Shown here: in pieces, positions 51,251 to 59,374 of the stretch
How the letters are laid out: each line of letters opens with the position of its first letter
Numbering within the stretch: the first letter of the stretch is position 1
Assembly (NCBI RefSeq): GCF_003182275.1
Contig: NZ_QGTR01000004.1
Coordinates: 239,811-303,810, forward strand
Reading direction: 5' to 3'
Length of the DNA: 64,000 nt
Source of the DNA: Hoeflea marina
GTDB lineage: Bacteria > Pseudomonadota > Alphaproteobacteria > Rhizobiales > Rhizobiaceae
Translations under genes and position numbers: made by a program
Notes under the pieces: model-generated
What the model saw: only the letters and a program-made list of their open reading frames with translations
Told to the model about the DNA's origin: nothing
The model's database searches: none

Positions 51251-52138
51251 ATGGATTGGCTCACAAAATTTCCCGCCATGGACACAGAGAGACTCACCGC
51301 CCTCAAGAAGGCGATCGATCTGGGGTTTCGTGAATTTACCCGCGCCAACGGCGACACATTTGAAACCCTGCTCTATCCGGTGCAATGGTTCATGTATCGC
51401 GTCGAGACACTTCTGACGCAATCGCCCTGGCCTCTCGTCATCCTCGGCTTTGCGATCATCGCCTGGCTTGCCAGCCGCAGCGCCAAGATCACTGTCGGTG
51501 TCATCGTGACACTGCTGCTGATCGGTTATTTCGACATGTGGGAAGACACCATGAAGACGGTCGCCATGACCGTGGTGGCGACCATCATGGCCATCATCAT
51601 CGGCATTCCCATCGGCATCCTGATGGGTCGCTCGAACCGGGTCCAGTCGGTGATCAACCCGATTCTCGACGTGATGCAGACAATGCCGAGCTTCGTCTAT
51701 CTCATTCCGGTGGTCATGCTGCTGGGCATCGGCCGCGTTCCGGGCCTCATCGCGGTGATGGTCTATGCCATTCCGCCGATCATCCGCCTGACCAATCTCG
51801 GCATCCGGCTGGTCGACAAGGATGTGCTCGAGGCGGCCGACGCCTTCGGCTCCTCCAACTGGCAGCGGCTGGTCAACGTGCAGATGCCGCTGGCGCTCCC
51901 CACCATCATGGCCGGCGTCAACCAGACGATCATGATGGCGCTCGCCATGGTCGTCGTCGCCTCGATGATCGGCGTCCAGGGCCTCGGCCTGCCGGTGCTC
52001 AAGGCCATCGCCAACCAGTATTTCACATTGGGTATTTTCAACGGCCTCGCCATCGTCGGCATCGCCATCATCTTCGACCGCACCAGCCAGGCCTATGGCA
52101 AGCGGTTGCAGAAGCATCTGGAGGTCGTACATGGTTGA
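51251..52138 (+). CDS. Betaine-type ABC transporter permease (OpuAB/ProW family)
   Basis: A 295-residue membrane protein. It begins MDWLTKFPAMDTERLTALKK, a soluble N-terminal segment, followed by about six helices. The ABC permease EAA loop is VLEAADAFGSSNWQRLVNVQ, and MQTMPSFVYLIPVVMLLGIG is the ProW signature. The start has GGAG seven bases upstream. It comes 199 bases after the binding-protein gene and overlaps the ATPase gene by 8 bases. Confidence 0.92.
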   Translation: MDWLTKFPAMDTERLTALKKAIDLGFREFTRANGDTFETLLYPVQWFMYRVETLLTQSPWPLVILGFAIIAWLASRSAKITVGVIVTLLLIGYFDMWEDTMKTVAMTVVATIMAIIIGIPIGILMGRSNRVQSVINPILDVMQTMPSFVYLIPVVMLLGIGRVPGLIAVMVYAIPPIIRLTNLGIRLVDKDVLEAADAFGSSNWQRLVNVQMPLALPTIMAGVNQTIMMALAMVVVASMIGVQGLGLPVLKAIANQYFTLGIFNGLAIVGIAIIFDRTSQAYGKRLQKHLEVVHG

Positions 52139-53183
52139 GGCAAAACAAGGCATCGGCATCAGCATCCGCAAGCTCTACAAGATCTTCGGGTCGAGTCCGG
52201 AAGCCTATATCGACCAGGTCAAGCAGGGCATGACCAAGGCCGAGCTCAAGGACAAATATGACCATGTCCTCGGTCTCAAGGACATCAACATCGACATGCC
52301 CGGCGGCGGCATCCAGGTCGTCATGGGGCTCTCCGGCTCCGGCAAGTCGACGCTGATCCGCCACATCAACCGGCTCATCGATCCCACCGCGGGCGAGGTG
52401 CTGGTGGGTGATGACGATGTCGTCAAGATGAACGAGAATGAGCTGAGGGAATTCCGCCGCCACAAGACGGCGATGGTGTTCCAGAAGTTCGCCCTGCTTC
52501 CCCATCGCACGGTGCTTGAAAACACCGTCTACGGCCTGGAGATCCAGGGCCTGCCGCGGGCAAAGCAGGAAGAAGAGGCACGTCGCTGGATTTCCCGCGT
52601 CGGCCTGGACGGCTTTGAGAACAGCTATCCCAATCAGCTGTCCGGCGGCATGCAGCAGCGGGTGGGCCTGGCCCGCGCGCTGACCAATGACGCGCCGATC
52701 CTGCTCATGGACGAGGCCTTCTCGGCTCTCGACCCGCTGATCCGGATGGACATGCAGAGTGTTCTTCTCGACCTGCAGAAGGAAATCCGCAAGACTGTCG
52801 TCTTCATCACCCACGATCTGGACGAAGCGCTGAGGCTCGGCGACCGCATCGCCATCCTGCGGGACGGCGAGGTGGTGCAGCAGGGCACGCCGCAGGAAAT
52901 CGTCCTCGCACCGGCCGACGAGTACATCTCCAGCTTCGTGCGGGAGGTCAATCGCGGCCGCGTCATCACCATCGACATGGTCATGACGCCGCCCAACGGC
53001 GAAGCGCTCGGCATGCCGATCAAATCGGGCACGATCCTCGAACTGGCGGCAAAGAAGATGACGGACCAGAACCAGAGCCACAGCCACGTGGTGGACAGCG
53101 ACGGCAAGCTGATCGGTGCCCTCAACATCCAGCACGTGATTTCGGCGATGGTCACGCCGGTCGACCACACCGACGTCGAATAG
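52131..53183 (+). CDS. Betaine-type ABC transporter ATPase (ProV family)
   Basis: A 350-residue ATPase. Walker A is GLSGSGKSTLIRHINRL, the Q-loop is in VFQKFALLPHRTV, the signature is QLSGGMQQRVGLARAL, and Walker B is ILLMDEAFSALDPLIR, with the H-loop in FITHDLDEAL. The N-terminal extension (KLYKIFGSSPEAYIDQVKQG) and the C-terminal CBS-like tail (HSHVVDSDGKLIGALNIQHV) are typical of ProV/OpuAA. A terminator follows 40 bases later. Confidence 0.94.
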   Translation: MVEAKQGIGISIRKLYKIFGSSPEAYIDQVKQGMTKAELKDKYDHVLGLKDINIDMPGGGIQVVMGLSGSGKSTLIRHINRLIDPTAGEVLVGDDDVVKMNENELREFRRHKTAMVFQKFALLPHRTVLENTVYGLEIQGLPRAKQEEEARRWISRVGLDGFENSYPNQLSGGMQQRVGLARALTNDAPILLMDEAFSALDPLIRMDMQSVLLDLQKEIRKTVVFITHDLDEALRLGDRIAILRDGEVVQQGTPQEIVLAPADEYISSFVREVNRGRVITIDMVMTPPNGEALGMPIKSGTILELAAKKMTDQNQSHSHVVDSDGKLIGALNIQHVISAMVTPVDHTDVE

Positions 53184-53223
53184 CCTCACGGCGCCTGCCC
53201 GGCTCTCCGGGCCGCAATCCCAG

Positions 53224-53258
53224 ACCCCGCCGAGAATCCCTCCCGGCGGGGTTTTGTT
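53224..53258 (+). terminator. Rho-independent terminator of the importer operon
   Basis: ACCCCGCCG (53224-53232) and CGGCGGGGT (53244-53252) form a 9-bp stem followed by TTTTGTT. It separates the importer operon from bmt, so the two have separate promoters. Confidence 0.85.
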
Positions 53259-53291
53259 GACCGGCTGCCCCAGCAAAGCGGTTGCAATCAC

Positions 53292-53307
53292 ATAAAGAAA
53301 TCTTTAT
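53292..53307. promoter_or_regulatory. ATAAAGA-AA-TCTTTAT palindrome before bmt (SahR-like operator candidate)
   Basis: ATAAAGAAATCTTTAT is a perfect dyad 30 bases before the bmt start codon. It resembles the AAAGA/TCTTT dyads reported for SahR, the ArsR-family S-adenosylhomocysteine-responsive regulator of methionine-cycle genes in proteobacteria. The assignment is inference from memory of that motif. No sahR gene is in the window. Confidence 0.5.
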
Positions 53308-53336
53308 ATCACATGGAAACACTTTCGGAGATTTCC

Positions 53337-54350
53337 ATGACCACTGTTTCCAACCCGCTCGCCGTCCTGCTGGCCGAAAAGGGCATTCTTCTCGCCGACG
53401 GCGCCACCGGAACCAACCTGTTCGCCATGGGGCTTGAATCAGGTGAAGCACCGGAGATGTGGCTGGAGACGGCACCGGAAAAGATCTCGAAGTTGCATCA
53501 GGACTTTGTCGATGCCGGCTCGGATATCATCCTCACCAACTCCTTCGGCGGCACGCGCAACCGGCTCAAGCTGCACCAGGCCGATGACCGCGTGCACGCG
53601 CTCAACAAGCGGGCGGCCGAAATCGCTCGCGCCGTCGCGGACAAGGCGCCGCGCAAGGTGATCGTCGCCGGCTCCGTCGGTCCCACCGGCGATCTGCTGG
53701 TGCCGCTCGGCGCCATGACCTATGACTCGGCAGTGGAATCCTTTGCCGAACAGATCGGGGGCCTCAAGGCCGGTGGCATCGATGTGGTCTGGATCGAGAC
53801 CATGTCGGCCACCGACGAGATCCGCGCCGCCGCCCAGGCCGCCACCGACGCCGGCCTTCCCTATGTCTACACCGGCTCCTTCGACACCGCCGGCAAGACC
53901 ATGATGGGCGTTCATCCGCGCGACATCCATTCGCTGGCGCGCGACATCGGCGACGGTCCCTTCGCGGTCGGCGCGAATTGCGGCGTCGGCGCCTCCGACA
54001 TTCTCTCATCGCTGCTCGACATGACCGACGCCGATCCCGAGGCCGTCGTCATCGTCAAGGGCAATTGCGGCATCCCGGAATTCCGCGGCGCGGTGATTCA
54101 CTACTCCGGCACCCCGCCGCTGATGGCAGATTACGCGCGGCTTGCCATCGACAGCGGCGCCCGCATCATCGGCGGCTGCTGCGGCACGTCGTGCGACCAT
54201 CTGCGCGCCATGCGGGAGGCGGTCGACAGCCACATCAAGTCCCAGCGCCCCAGCGTGGCCGAGATCGTCGAGCGCATCGGCCCGATGCGCAACACGGTGG
54301 CCACCGACAACCCTGCGCCGACCCGCGAGCGCCGTGGCCGCAGGGGCTGA
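53337..54350 (+). CDS. bmt: Betaine-homocysteine S-methyltransferase
   Basis: A 337-residue (beta-alpha)8 Zn-dependent methyltransferase. It starts MTTVSNPLAVLLAEKG, then LLADGATGTNLFAMGLESG. The Zn ligands are the Cys in GANCGVGASD and the pair in IGGCCGTSCDH. It moves a methyl group from glycine betaine to homocysteine, giving methionine and dimethylglycine. Start chosen over an ATG at 53313 because CGGAG sits just upstream. It adjoins the betaine-type importer and is followed by a terminator. Confidence 0.9.
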   Translation: MTTVSNPLAVLLAEKGILLADGATGTNLFAMGLESGEAPEMWLETAPEKISKLHQDFVDAGSDIILTNSFGGTRNRLKLHQADDRVHALNKRAAEIARAVADKAPRKVIVAGSVGPTGDLLVPLGAMTYDSAVESFAEQIGGLKAGGIDVVWIETMSATDEIRAAAQAATDAGLPYVYTGSFDTAGKTMMGVHPRDIHSLARDIGDGPFAVGANCGVGASDILSSLLDMTDADPEAVVIVKGNCGIPEFRGAVIHYSGTPPLMADYARLAIDSGARIIGGCCGTSCDHLRAMREAVDSHIKSQRPSVAEIVERIGPMRNTVATDNPAPTRERRGRRG

Positions 54351-54380
54351 ACCTCAATCAGCATCTGGCAATGAAATGAA

Positions 54381-54409
54381 AAAGGCCGGAGCTGACGCTC
54401 CGGCCTTTT
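54381..54409 (+). terminator. Rho-independent terminator after bmt
   Basis: AAAGGCCGGAGC-TGAC-GCTCCGGCCTTT is a perfect 12-bp stem with a T-run and with A residues before it, so it works in both directions. It lies between bmt and the convergent padR gene. Confidence 0.9.
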
Positions 54410-54431
54410 CCGTCTGCAGCGGACACGCTGC

Positions 54432-55040
54432 TCACAGGCTTTCGATGTCCTTGCGCGCCTGCCTGAGAATTTCCAGCGCCTTTTGTGCCTGGGCGGCCGA
54501 GAACTCCCCGCCCCTCACCTGCCGGAACAGTGACTTGCGCAGAGCGCGGAACTCGCCGCCCAGCGCCACGCCCTGGATTTCCTCGGACGCCTCGTCGAGC
54601 TGGGCGTTGATCCGGTCGAGATCGGCGCGGTTGTCCTCGAGATAGGCCCTGCCCTCGGCGGTGATCGAGAACAGCTTCTTGTTGCCCTGCATCTCGGAGG
54701 ACACCAGGTCGGCCTCCTCCAGCATCTGCAGCATCGGATAGATGGCGCCGGGGCTCGGGCTGTAGGCGCCCTGGAAACGGGCCTCCAGCGCCTTGATGAT
54801 GTCGTAGCCGTGCCGCGGCTGCTCGGCGATCAGCCCGAGAACGACCAGGCGCAAGGCACCCGAATCGAACATGCGGCTGCCCCTGCCGCCACCGAACGGT
54901 CCGCCGCGATGGCGCCCGTAGGGTCCGCCGCCGCCTCGGCCGCCGCGCCCCCCGGCGCCTTCGGAACCCTCGGGGCCGGCAAACATCCCCCTGCGATCAC
55001 GGCCATGGCCGTGGCAATCGTGTCTGTGCATTCCAAACAT
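54432..55040 (-). CDS. PadR-family regulator with His/Gly-rich N-terminus (YqjI-like)
   Basis: 202 residues. Residues 1-55 are His- and Gly/Arg-rich (MFGMHRHDCHGHGRDRR, then GGRGGRGGGG), similar in layout to the metal-binding N-terminus of E. coli YqjI, a nickel-responsive PadR. Residues 60-135 are the winged HTH (LGLIAEQPRHGYDIIKAL, PSPGAIYPMLQMLEEADLV). The rest is the helical dimerisation domain. A perfect palindrome lies 48 bases upstream, probably its own operator. No ferric reductase gene adjoins, so only autoregulation is suggested. Confidence 0.82.
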   Translation of the reverse strand: MFGMHRHDCHGHGRDRRGMFAGPEGSEGAGGRGGRGGGGPYGRHRGGPFGGGRGSRMFDSGALRLVVLGLIAEQPRHGYDIIKALEARFQGAYSPSPGAIYPMLQMLEEADLVSSEMQGNKKLFSITAEGRAYLEDNRADLDRINAQLDEASEEIQGVALGGEFRALRKSLFRQVRGGEFSAAQAQKALEILRQARKDIESL

Positions 55041-55087
55041 TTCGATATCCTCATCGTTGCGTTCAGTCTTGATAACAGATTATCTAT

Positions 55088-55106
55088 GCAAAGATATATC
55101 TTTTGC
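55088..55106. promoter_or_regulatory. AAAGATATATCTTT palindrome before padR
   Basis: GCAAAGATATATCTTTTGC contains a 14-base perfect palindrome 48 bases upstream of the padR start. Placement suggests the PadR autoregulatory site. Its AAAGA/TCTTT half-sites are the same as in the dyad before bmt but with four bases between them, not two. Confidence 0.55.
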
Positions 55107-55228
55107 AAGACGCATCGAAAGGAATCCTGCGACGTCCCGGCCAGGCCATTGGTTTAATGAGGGTATTTCTGCCGCTTCTCGCATGTGACCGGGCTATCGT
55201 GTCTTACGTTGCCGGCAGCCGGACGGGT

Positions 55229-55717
55229 TCATGACCCATCCTGCCGGACCAGGCGGCTCCCGGCGGCGATCAGCAAAGGGATCAGTCCCGCCAGCGCCAG
55301 CGCCACAAGCGGCCCCGTGACGAGGAAAGAGGCGATTGTCACCCGCCCCTTGCGAAATGCGCTCATTAGGAGGGCGATGGCGGCCGGAGCGACGAGCAGC
55401 ATGGCAATTGCGGTACCGGGCATGTAGCGACGGTCGACAACGGTGAAGGCAAGATGGGGCACCAGCGCATTGATCAGCATCGCAAGCGCGTAGCCACTGA
55501 CGGGATAGGCGGAACCGGGGAGCTCGGTGCGAGGCAGCCAGGCACAGAGACCGGCCAGGAGCGTGAAGACGATGACGGCGAGGCGGAACGGCGCGTCCTG
55601 CACCGGACGCAGCCGCTGTCCCCGGCGGCGCGACCAGTCCGGCAGCCAGATCGCCTCTTCTAGGTTGTGGGCGGCCACCGCGCCGACAAATATAAGGCAC
55701 CAGGCCTGGAACCCCAT
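55229..55717 (-). CDS. HXXEE-domain membrane protein
   Basis: A 162-residue protein with five or so hydrophobic segments. The family motif appears near the N-terminus as AHNLEEAIWLPDW (His-x2-Glu-Glu) and a second acidic/aromatic patch follows in the later helices. The function of HXXEE proteins is not known; a membrane metal site is plausible. The start MGFQAWCLIFVG is preferred over a frame 6 codons longer. It is 37 bases after the Fe-S protein gene and shares its strand. Confidence 0.72.
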   Translation of the reverse strand: MGFQAWCLIFVGAVAAHNLEEAIWLPDWSRRRGQRLRPVQDAPFRLAVIVFTLLAGLCAWLPRTELPGSAYPVSGYALAMLINALVPHLAFTVVDRRYMPGTAIAMLLVAPAAIALLMSAFRKGRVTIASFLVTGPLVALALAGLIPLLIAAGSRLVRQDGS

Positions 55718-55753
55718 GGCAGCCTCCCCGCGCACCGGGCCATTCTATCGCGC

Positions 55754-56488
55754 TCAGCGGAAGGCGGCCATGTGAAATCGCAGTTGCGCCTCGCCATAGC
55801 GATAGCCTGGCCCCACAGGGCAGGCGGCGCGGGCAAGGCAGCCGGTCTGCATGCAGCCGCGGGTTCCCGCTTCACTGGCCAGATACGTCCGGCAGCCGGC
55901 AACGTCGAAGCCGCCGGCAACGAATGCGCCCACCGGACAGGCGCCGAGGCAGGGTTTTCCCACGCAACGCTCACAGGGATGGGCAGATTCCGCCATGGCC
56001 GCCGAGGCGATCCACGCGGTCGCTTCCGATCCCTGAGCGGCGCGGTTTTCCCGCTCGACAGCCAGCCTGTCCATTCCAAAGAGGATCGCGCCGCGATAGC
56101 CGTGCCAAAGTCCGTATACGGGATGGATCAGCATCCCCAGCGGCGAGGGCGTCAGGCCCTCCGCCGCCATCGCCCATTGCTGGAACGGCTGCCATGGCCT
56201 GTCGGAGGGGAACACCGCCGAGCCGCCCACAAGGTCGGCGACCGGCCCGATCACCGCTTCCGACCATCGGTCGAGCGGGTCGGCAATTCCGGGATGGTCG
56301 GCGTGCCAGGCGGCAAAAACGGGCCAGAACGCCCCGCCGGCATGGCCGACGAGGCAGATGGCGGCCGCGGCCTCGCCATCCGCCAGCCGCGGCGCCAAGT
56401 CAGGGGCGGGCCTAAGCCAGCCTCGCGGCGCGAGACCCGAAAAGTCCAGCGCGGCGGCGACGCCGGCGATCAGCCCCGCTTCATCCAC
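55754..56488 (-). CDS. 4Fe-4S ferredoxin-domain protein, partial similarity to epoxyqueuosine reductase family
   Basis: About 244 residues from a GTG (VDEAGLIAGVAAALDFSG). The C-terminal third carries two clusters of Cys: CERCVGKPCLGACPVGAF and RGCMQTGCLARAACPVG, arranged like a bacterial 2[4Fe-4S] domain. The N-terminal two thirds (ICLVGHAGGAFWPVFAAW, LIHPVYGLWHGYRGAILF) resemble the front part of QueG-like proteins, but the corrinoid-binding region is not evident and the protein is shorter. Start is uncertain because the frame runs open upstream into the mttB end. It could pass electrons to a corrinoid protein, but this is speculation. Confidence 0.6.
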   Translation of the reverse strand: MDEAGLIAGVAAALDFSGLAPRGWLRPAPDLAPRLADGEAAAAICLVGHAGGAFWPVFAAWHADHPGIADPLDRWSEAVIGPVADLVGGSAVFPSDRPWQPFQQWAMAAEGLTPSPLGMLIHPVYGLWHGYRGAILFGMDRLAVERENRAAQGSEATAWIASAAMAESAHPCERCVGKPCLGACPVGAFVAGGFDVAGCRTYLASEAGTRGCMQTGCLARAACPVGPGYRYGEAQLRFHMAAFR

Positions 56489-56588
56489 CTGAACCGCCGC
56501 TTTTGAACGCGGATCTCCAGACCTCCCTGTGGATGAGGTTTGCGACTTTCTCCTGTGCGCCTGACTCCCTGGCTTGAACGGGCTGTGT

Positions 56589-58175
56589 TCAGGTGAAGGC
56601 GTCGGGCATCGAGTCCTTGCGGCTGGCGATATAGGCGAGCAGAGCCTCGTCGATCGCGGGGTCGAGTTCCGGCCCCTGATAGCTGTCGAGCCACGACTGG
56701 CACAGCACGCGGGCGCGGTCCTCGATGCGCTTTTCGCCCTCGGCCAGCCACTGCTCGTAGGAATTGTTGTCAGCCAGCGACGAACGATAGAAGGCGGTCT
56801 GGAAATTGGCCTGGGTGTGGGCGCAGCCGAGATAATGGCTGCCCGGGCCGACTTCCGCGATGGCGTCAAGAGCCTGACCGGTTTCCGACAGGTCGACACC
56901 CTCGGCGAAGCGCTGCTGCATGCCGAGCTGATCGACATCGATCATGAACTTTTCGTAGGAGCTGACCAGCCCGCCTTCCAGCCAGCCGGCCGAGTGCAGC
57001 GCGAAGTTGGTGCCGGCCAGAAGCGTCATGTTCAGCGTCGCCGCACTCTCGTGCGCCGCCTGCGCGTCGGGAACCTTGGAGCCGCACAGCGACCCGCCGG
57101 TGCGGAACGGGATCTTCAACCGGCGCGCCAGTTGCGCCGCGCCGTAGGAGACCAGCGACGGCTCAGGCGTGCCGAAGGTCGGCGCGCCCGACTGCATCGA
57201 GATCGAGGCGGCGAACGTGCCGAAGAGCACCGGAGCGCCCGGACGGATGAGCTGCGTGAACGAGGCGCCGGCCAGAACCTCGGCGAGGATCTGCGTCAGC
57301 GTGCCCGCCACCGTCACCGGGCTCATGGCGCCGGCAAGAATGAAGGGCGAGACCACGCAGGCCTGGTTGTTGCGGGCATAGACCTTGAGCGCGCCGAGCA
57401 TGGTCTCGTCAAAGACCATCGGCGAATTGGCGTTGATCAGGTTGAGGGTGACGCAGTTCTGGTCGACGAACTCGGCGCCGAACAGGATCTTGCACATCTC
57501 GATCGTGTCTTCCGCACGTTCCGGCGCGGTCACCGAACCCATGAACGGCTTGTCGCTGTACTTCATGTGACTGTAGACCATGTCGAGATGGCGCTTGTTG
57601 ACAGGCACGTCGACGGGCTCGCAGACCGTGCCGCCGGAATGGTGCAGCGACGGCGCCATGTAGGTCAGCTTCACGAAGTTGCGGAAATCCTCGATCGTCG
57701 CATAGCGGCGCACGCCTTCAAGGTCGCGCACGAAGGGCGGGCCGTAGACCGGCGCGAACACGGTCGCCTTGCCGCCGATCTGCACCGAGCGGGCCGGGTT
57801 GCGGGCATGCTGGGTGAAGACTTCCGGGGCGGTCTTGAGCAGTTCGCGGCACAGTCCCACCGGGAAGTGAACCCGTTCGCCCCTGACATCGGCGCCGGCA
57901 TCCTTCCAGAGCCGCAGGGCTTCGGCGTCATCGCGGAACTCGATGCCGATTTCCTCGAGGATCTTGTCCGCGTTGCGCTCGATCAGCTGGAGCCCTTCCT
58001 CGTCGAGCACCTCGTAGACACCGAGCTTGCGCATGATGAAGGGCTGGGAAAGGCCGGGACCGCCGCCGGAGCGGGCAGCACGCCGGCCGGCCGCGCCGGC
58101 CACGCCCCGCGTGCGACGTCCCGCAGCCGGTTCGCCGGCGGTTTCCTCGGGGATCTGTGGGTCTATGGTATCCAT
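56589..58175 (-). CDS. Trimethylamine methyltransferase (MttB) family protein, non-pyrrolysine type
   Basis: A 528-residue MttB-superfamily enzyme. The core reads LQLIERNADKILEEIGIEFR, HHSGGTVCEPVDVPVNKRHL, INANSPMVFDETMLGALKVY, and GAPTFGTPEPSLVSYGAAQ. The frame is unbroken, with no in-frame amber codon, so it lacks the pyrrolysine of archaeal MttB and belongs with MtgB-type glycine betaine:corrinoid methyltransferases and relatives. A basic, Gly/Ala-rich N-terminal 45-residue extension precedes the family domain. It diverges from its probable partner, the corrinoid protein at 58425, across 249 bases. Confidence 0.9.
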   Translation of the reverse strand: MDTIDPQIPEETAGEPAAGRRTRGVAGAAGRRAARSGGGPGLSQPFIMRKLGVYEVLDEEGLQLIERNADKILEEIGIEFRDDAEALRLWKDAGADVRGERVHFPVGLCRELLKTAPEVFTQHARNPARSVQIGGKATVFAPVYGPPFVRDLEGVRRYATIEDFRNFVKLTYMAPSLHHSGGTVCEPVDVPVNKRHLDMVYSHMKYSDKPFMGSVTAPERAEDTIEMCKILFGAEFVDQNCVTLNLINANSPMVFDETMLGALKVYARNNQACVVSPFILAGAMSPVTVAGTLTQILAEVLAGASFTQLIRPGAPVLFGTFAASISMQSGAPTFGTPEPSLVSYGAAQLARRLKIPFRTGGSLCGSKVPDAQAAHESAATLNMTLLAGTNFALHSAGWLEGGLVSSYEKFMIDVDQLGMQQRFAEGVDLSETGQALDAIAEVGPGSHYLGCAHTQANFQTAFYRSSLADNNSYEQWLAEGEKRIEDRARVLCQSWLDSYQGPELDPAIDEALLAYIASRKDSMPDAFT

Positions 58176-58424
58176 GCCGAACCTGCCATGTCTCTGTTGG
58201 CGCCCAATTGCACCTTGTGTGAGCCATGCTAGCCCATAGCACGCCGCGCACCTTCCTTTAAACGCCAAGCCTTGCCGCATGAGGGATACTGTCGAAACGG
58301 CCCCGTCGCATTTTTTTGCCGCTCTGTCGTTTTCAAAGAACGTTTTGCAATCGAAGGCCTGTATCGCTATGCATGCGGCATGCAATTCGCCTTCAGGGCC
58401 GCCGGGACATCAAGGGAGCATAGC

Positions 58425-59126
58425 ATGGCCGACGACGAAATCATCCTGTCCGAAATGTCCGACGACGAGCTTGTGCAGCAGATGCATGATGATCTGTATG
58501 ATGGGCTGAAGGAGGAGATCGAGGAAGGCACCAACATCCTGCTCGAGCGCGGCTGGACCCCCTACGACGTGCTCACCAAGGCGCTCGTCGAGGGCATGCG
58601 CATCGTCGGCGAAGATTTCCGCGACGGCATCCTGTTTGTCCCGGAAGTGCTGATGTCGGCCAATGCCATGAAGGCCGGAATGTTCATTCTGCGGCCGCTG
58701 CTGATTGCGACCGGTGCGCCGAAACTCGGCAAGATGGTCATCGGCACCGTCAAGGGCGACATCCACGACATCGGCAAGAACCTTGTCGGCATGATGATGG
58801 AAGGCGCCGGCTTCGACGTGATCGATCTCGGCATCAACAATCCGGTGGAAAAATACATCGAGGCGATCGAGCGCGAGCAGCCCGACATTCTCGGCATGTC
58901 CGCGCTGCTGACCACGACCATGCCCTACATGAAGGTCGTCATCGACACGATGACGGAAAAGGGCATCCGCGACGACTTCATCGTGCTGGTGGGTGGCGCG
59001 CCGCTGAACGAGGAATTCGGTAAGGCCGTCGGAGCCGACGCCTACTGCCGCGATGCGGCCGTTGCGGTGGAAACCGCCAAGGAACTGATCAAGCGCCGCC
59101 ACAACCGGCTCGCCGCGGGCGGCTGA
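58425..59126 (+). CDS. Corrinoid (B12-binding) methyl-carrier protein, MtbC/MtgC-like
   Basis: A 233-residue protein with an N-terminal helical cap (DDELVQQMHDDLYDGLKEEI) and a C-terminal Rossmann B12 domain. The base-off/His-on motif is Asp112-x-His114-x2-Gly117 in KGDIHDIGKNLVG, with the lower Ser in LGMSALLTTTMP and VGGAPLNEEF near the end. It accepts the methyl group from the MttB-family enzyme and passes it on. The ATG follows CAAGGGAGCATAGC; the frame is open upstream without support. A terminator follows the stop. Confidence 0.93.
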   Translation: MADDEIILSEMSDDELVQQMHDDLYDGLKEEIEEGTNILLERGWTPYDVLTKALVEGMRIVGEDFRDGILFVPEVLMSANAMKAGMFILRPLLIATGAPKLGKMVIGTVKGDIHDIGKNLVGMMMEGAGFDVIDLGINNPVEKYIEAIEREQPDILGMSALLTTTMPYMKVVIDTMTEKGIRDDFIVLVGGAPLNEEFGKAVGADAYCRDAAVAVETAKELIKRRHNRLAAGG

Positions 59127-59139
59127 TCCGCAGTCATAC

Positions 59140-59169
59140 GGAACAGGCGCCGGATGCGGCGCCTGTTCC
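59140..59169 (+). terminator. Hairpin terminator after the corrinoid protein gene
   Basis: GGAACAGGCGCC and GGCGCCTGTTCC form a perfect 12-bp stem with a 6-base GGATGC loop. The T-run is weak. It separates the corrinoid gene from the convergent entericidin-like gene. Confidence 0.7.
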
Positions 59170-59177
59170 GGGCTGTA

Positions 59178-59306
59178 TTAGTTGACCGAATCTTCGACCG
59201 CATCCGCGGACGCATTGACGTCGCGGCCGACGCCGCGGATTGTGTTCGCACAGGACGCAAGCGTCAGGGCGATCAACAGGACTGCGGAGATCTTGGTGAG
59301 GGTCAT
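59178..59306 (-). CDS. Entericidin-like small lipoprotein
   Basis: A 42-residue protein, MTLTKISAVLLIALTLASCA at the start, with a lipobox LASC ending at Cys19, giving an outer-membrane lipoprotein of about 24 residues: ANTIRGVGRDVNASADAVED plus SVN. NTIRGVGRDV matches entericidin A/B proteins. The frame extends 19 codons upstream, but the lipoprotein start is clear. Probably a bacteriolytic or envelope-stress peptide. Confidence 0.88.
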   Translation of the reverse strand: MTLTKISAVLLIALTLASCANTIRGVGRDVNASADAVEDSVN

Positions 59307-59374
59307 CGGGGTAAAATCCTTGGTGCTGCAGGAATGCATGGGTTGAGAAGTCCGCCTTCGCAAAGGCTACTACG

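Noticed and set aside
56589-58175. Pyrrolysine-containing MttB
   Set aside because: The reading frame has no in-frame amber codon at the position expected for pyrrolysine. The protein is of the non-Pyl type.
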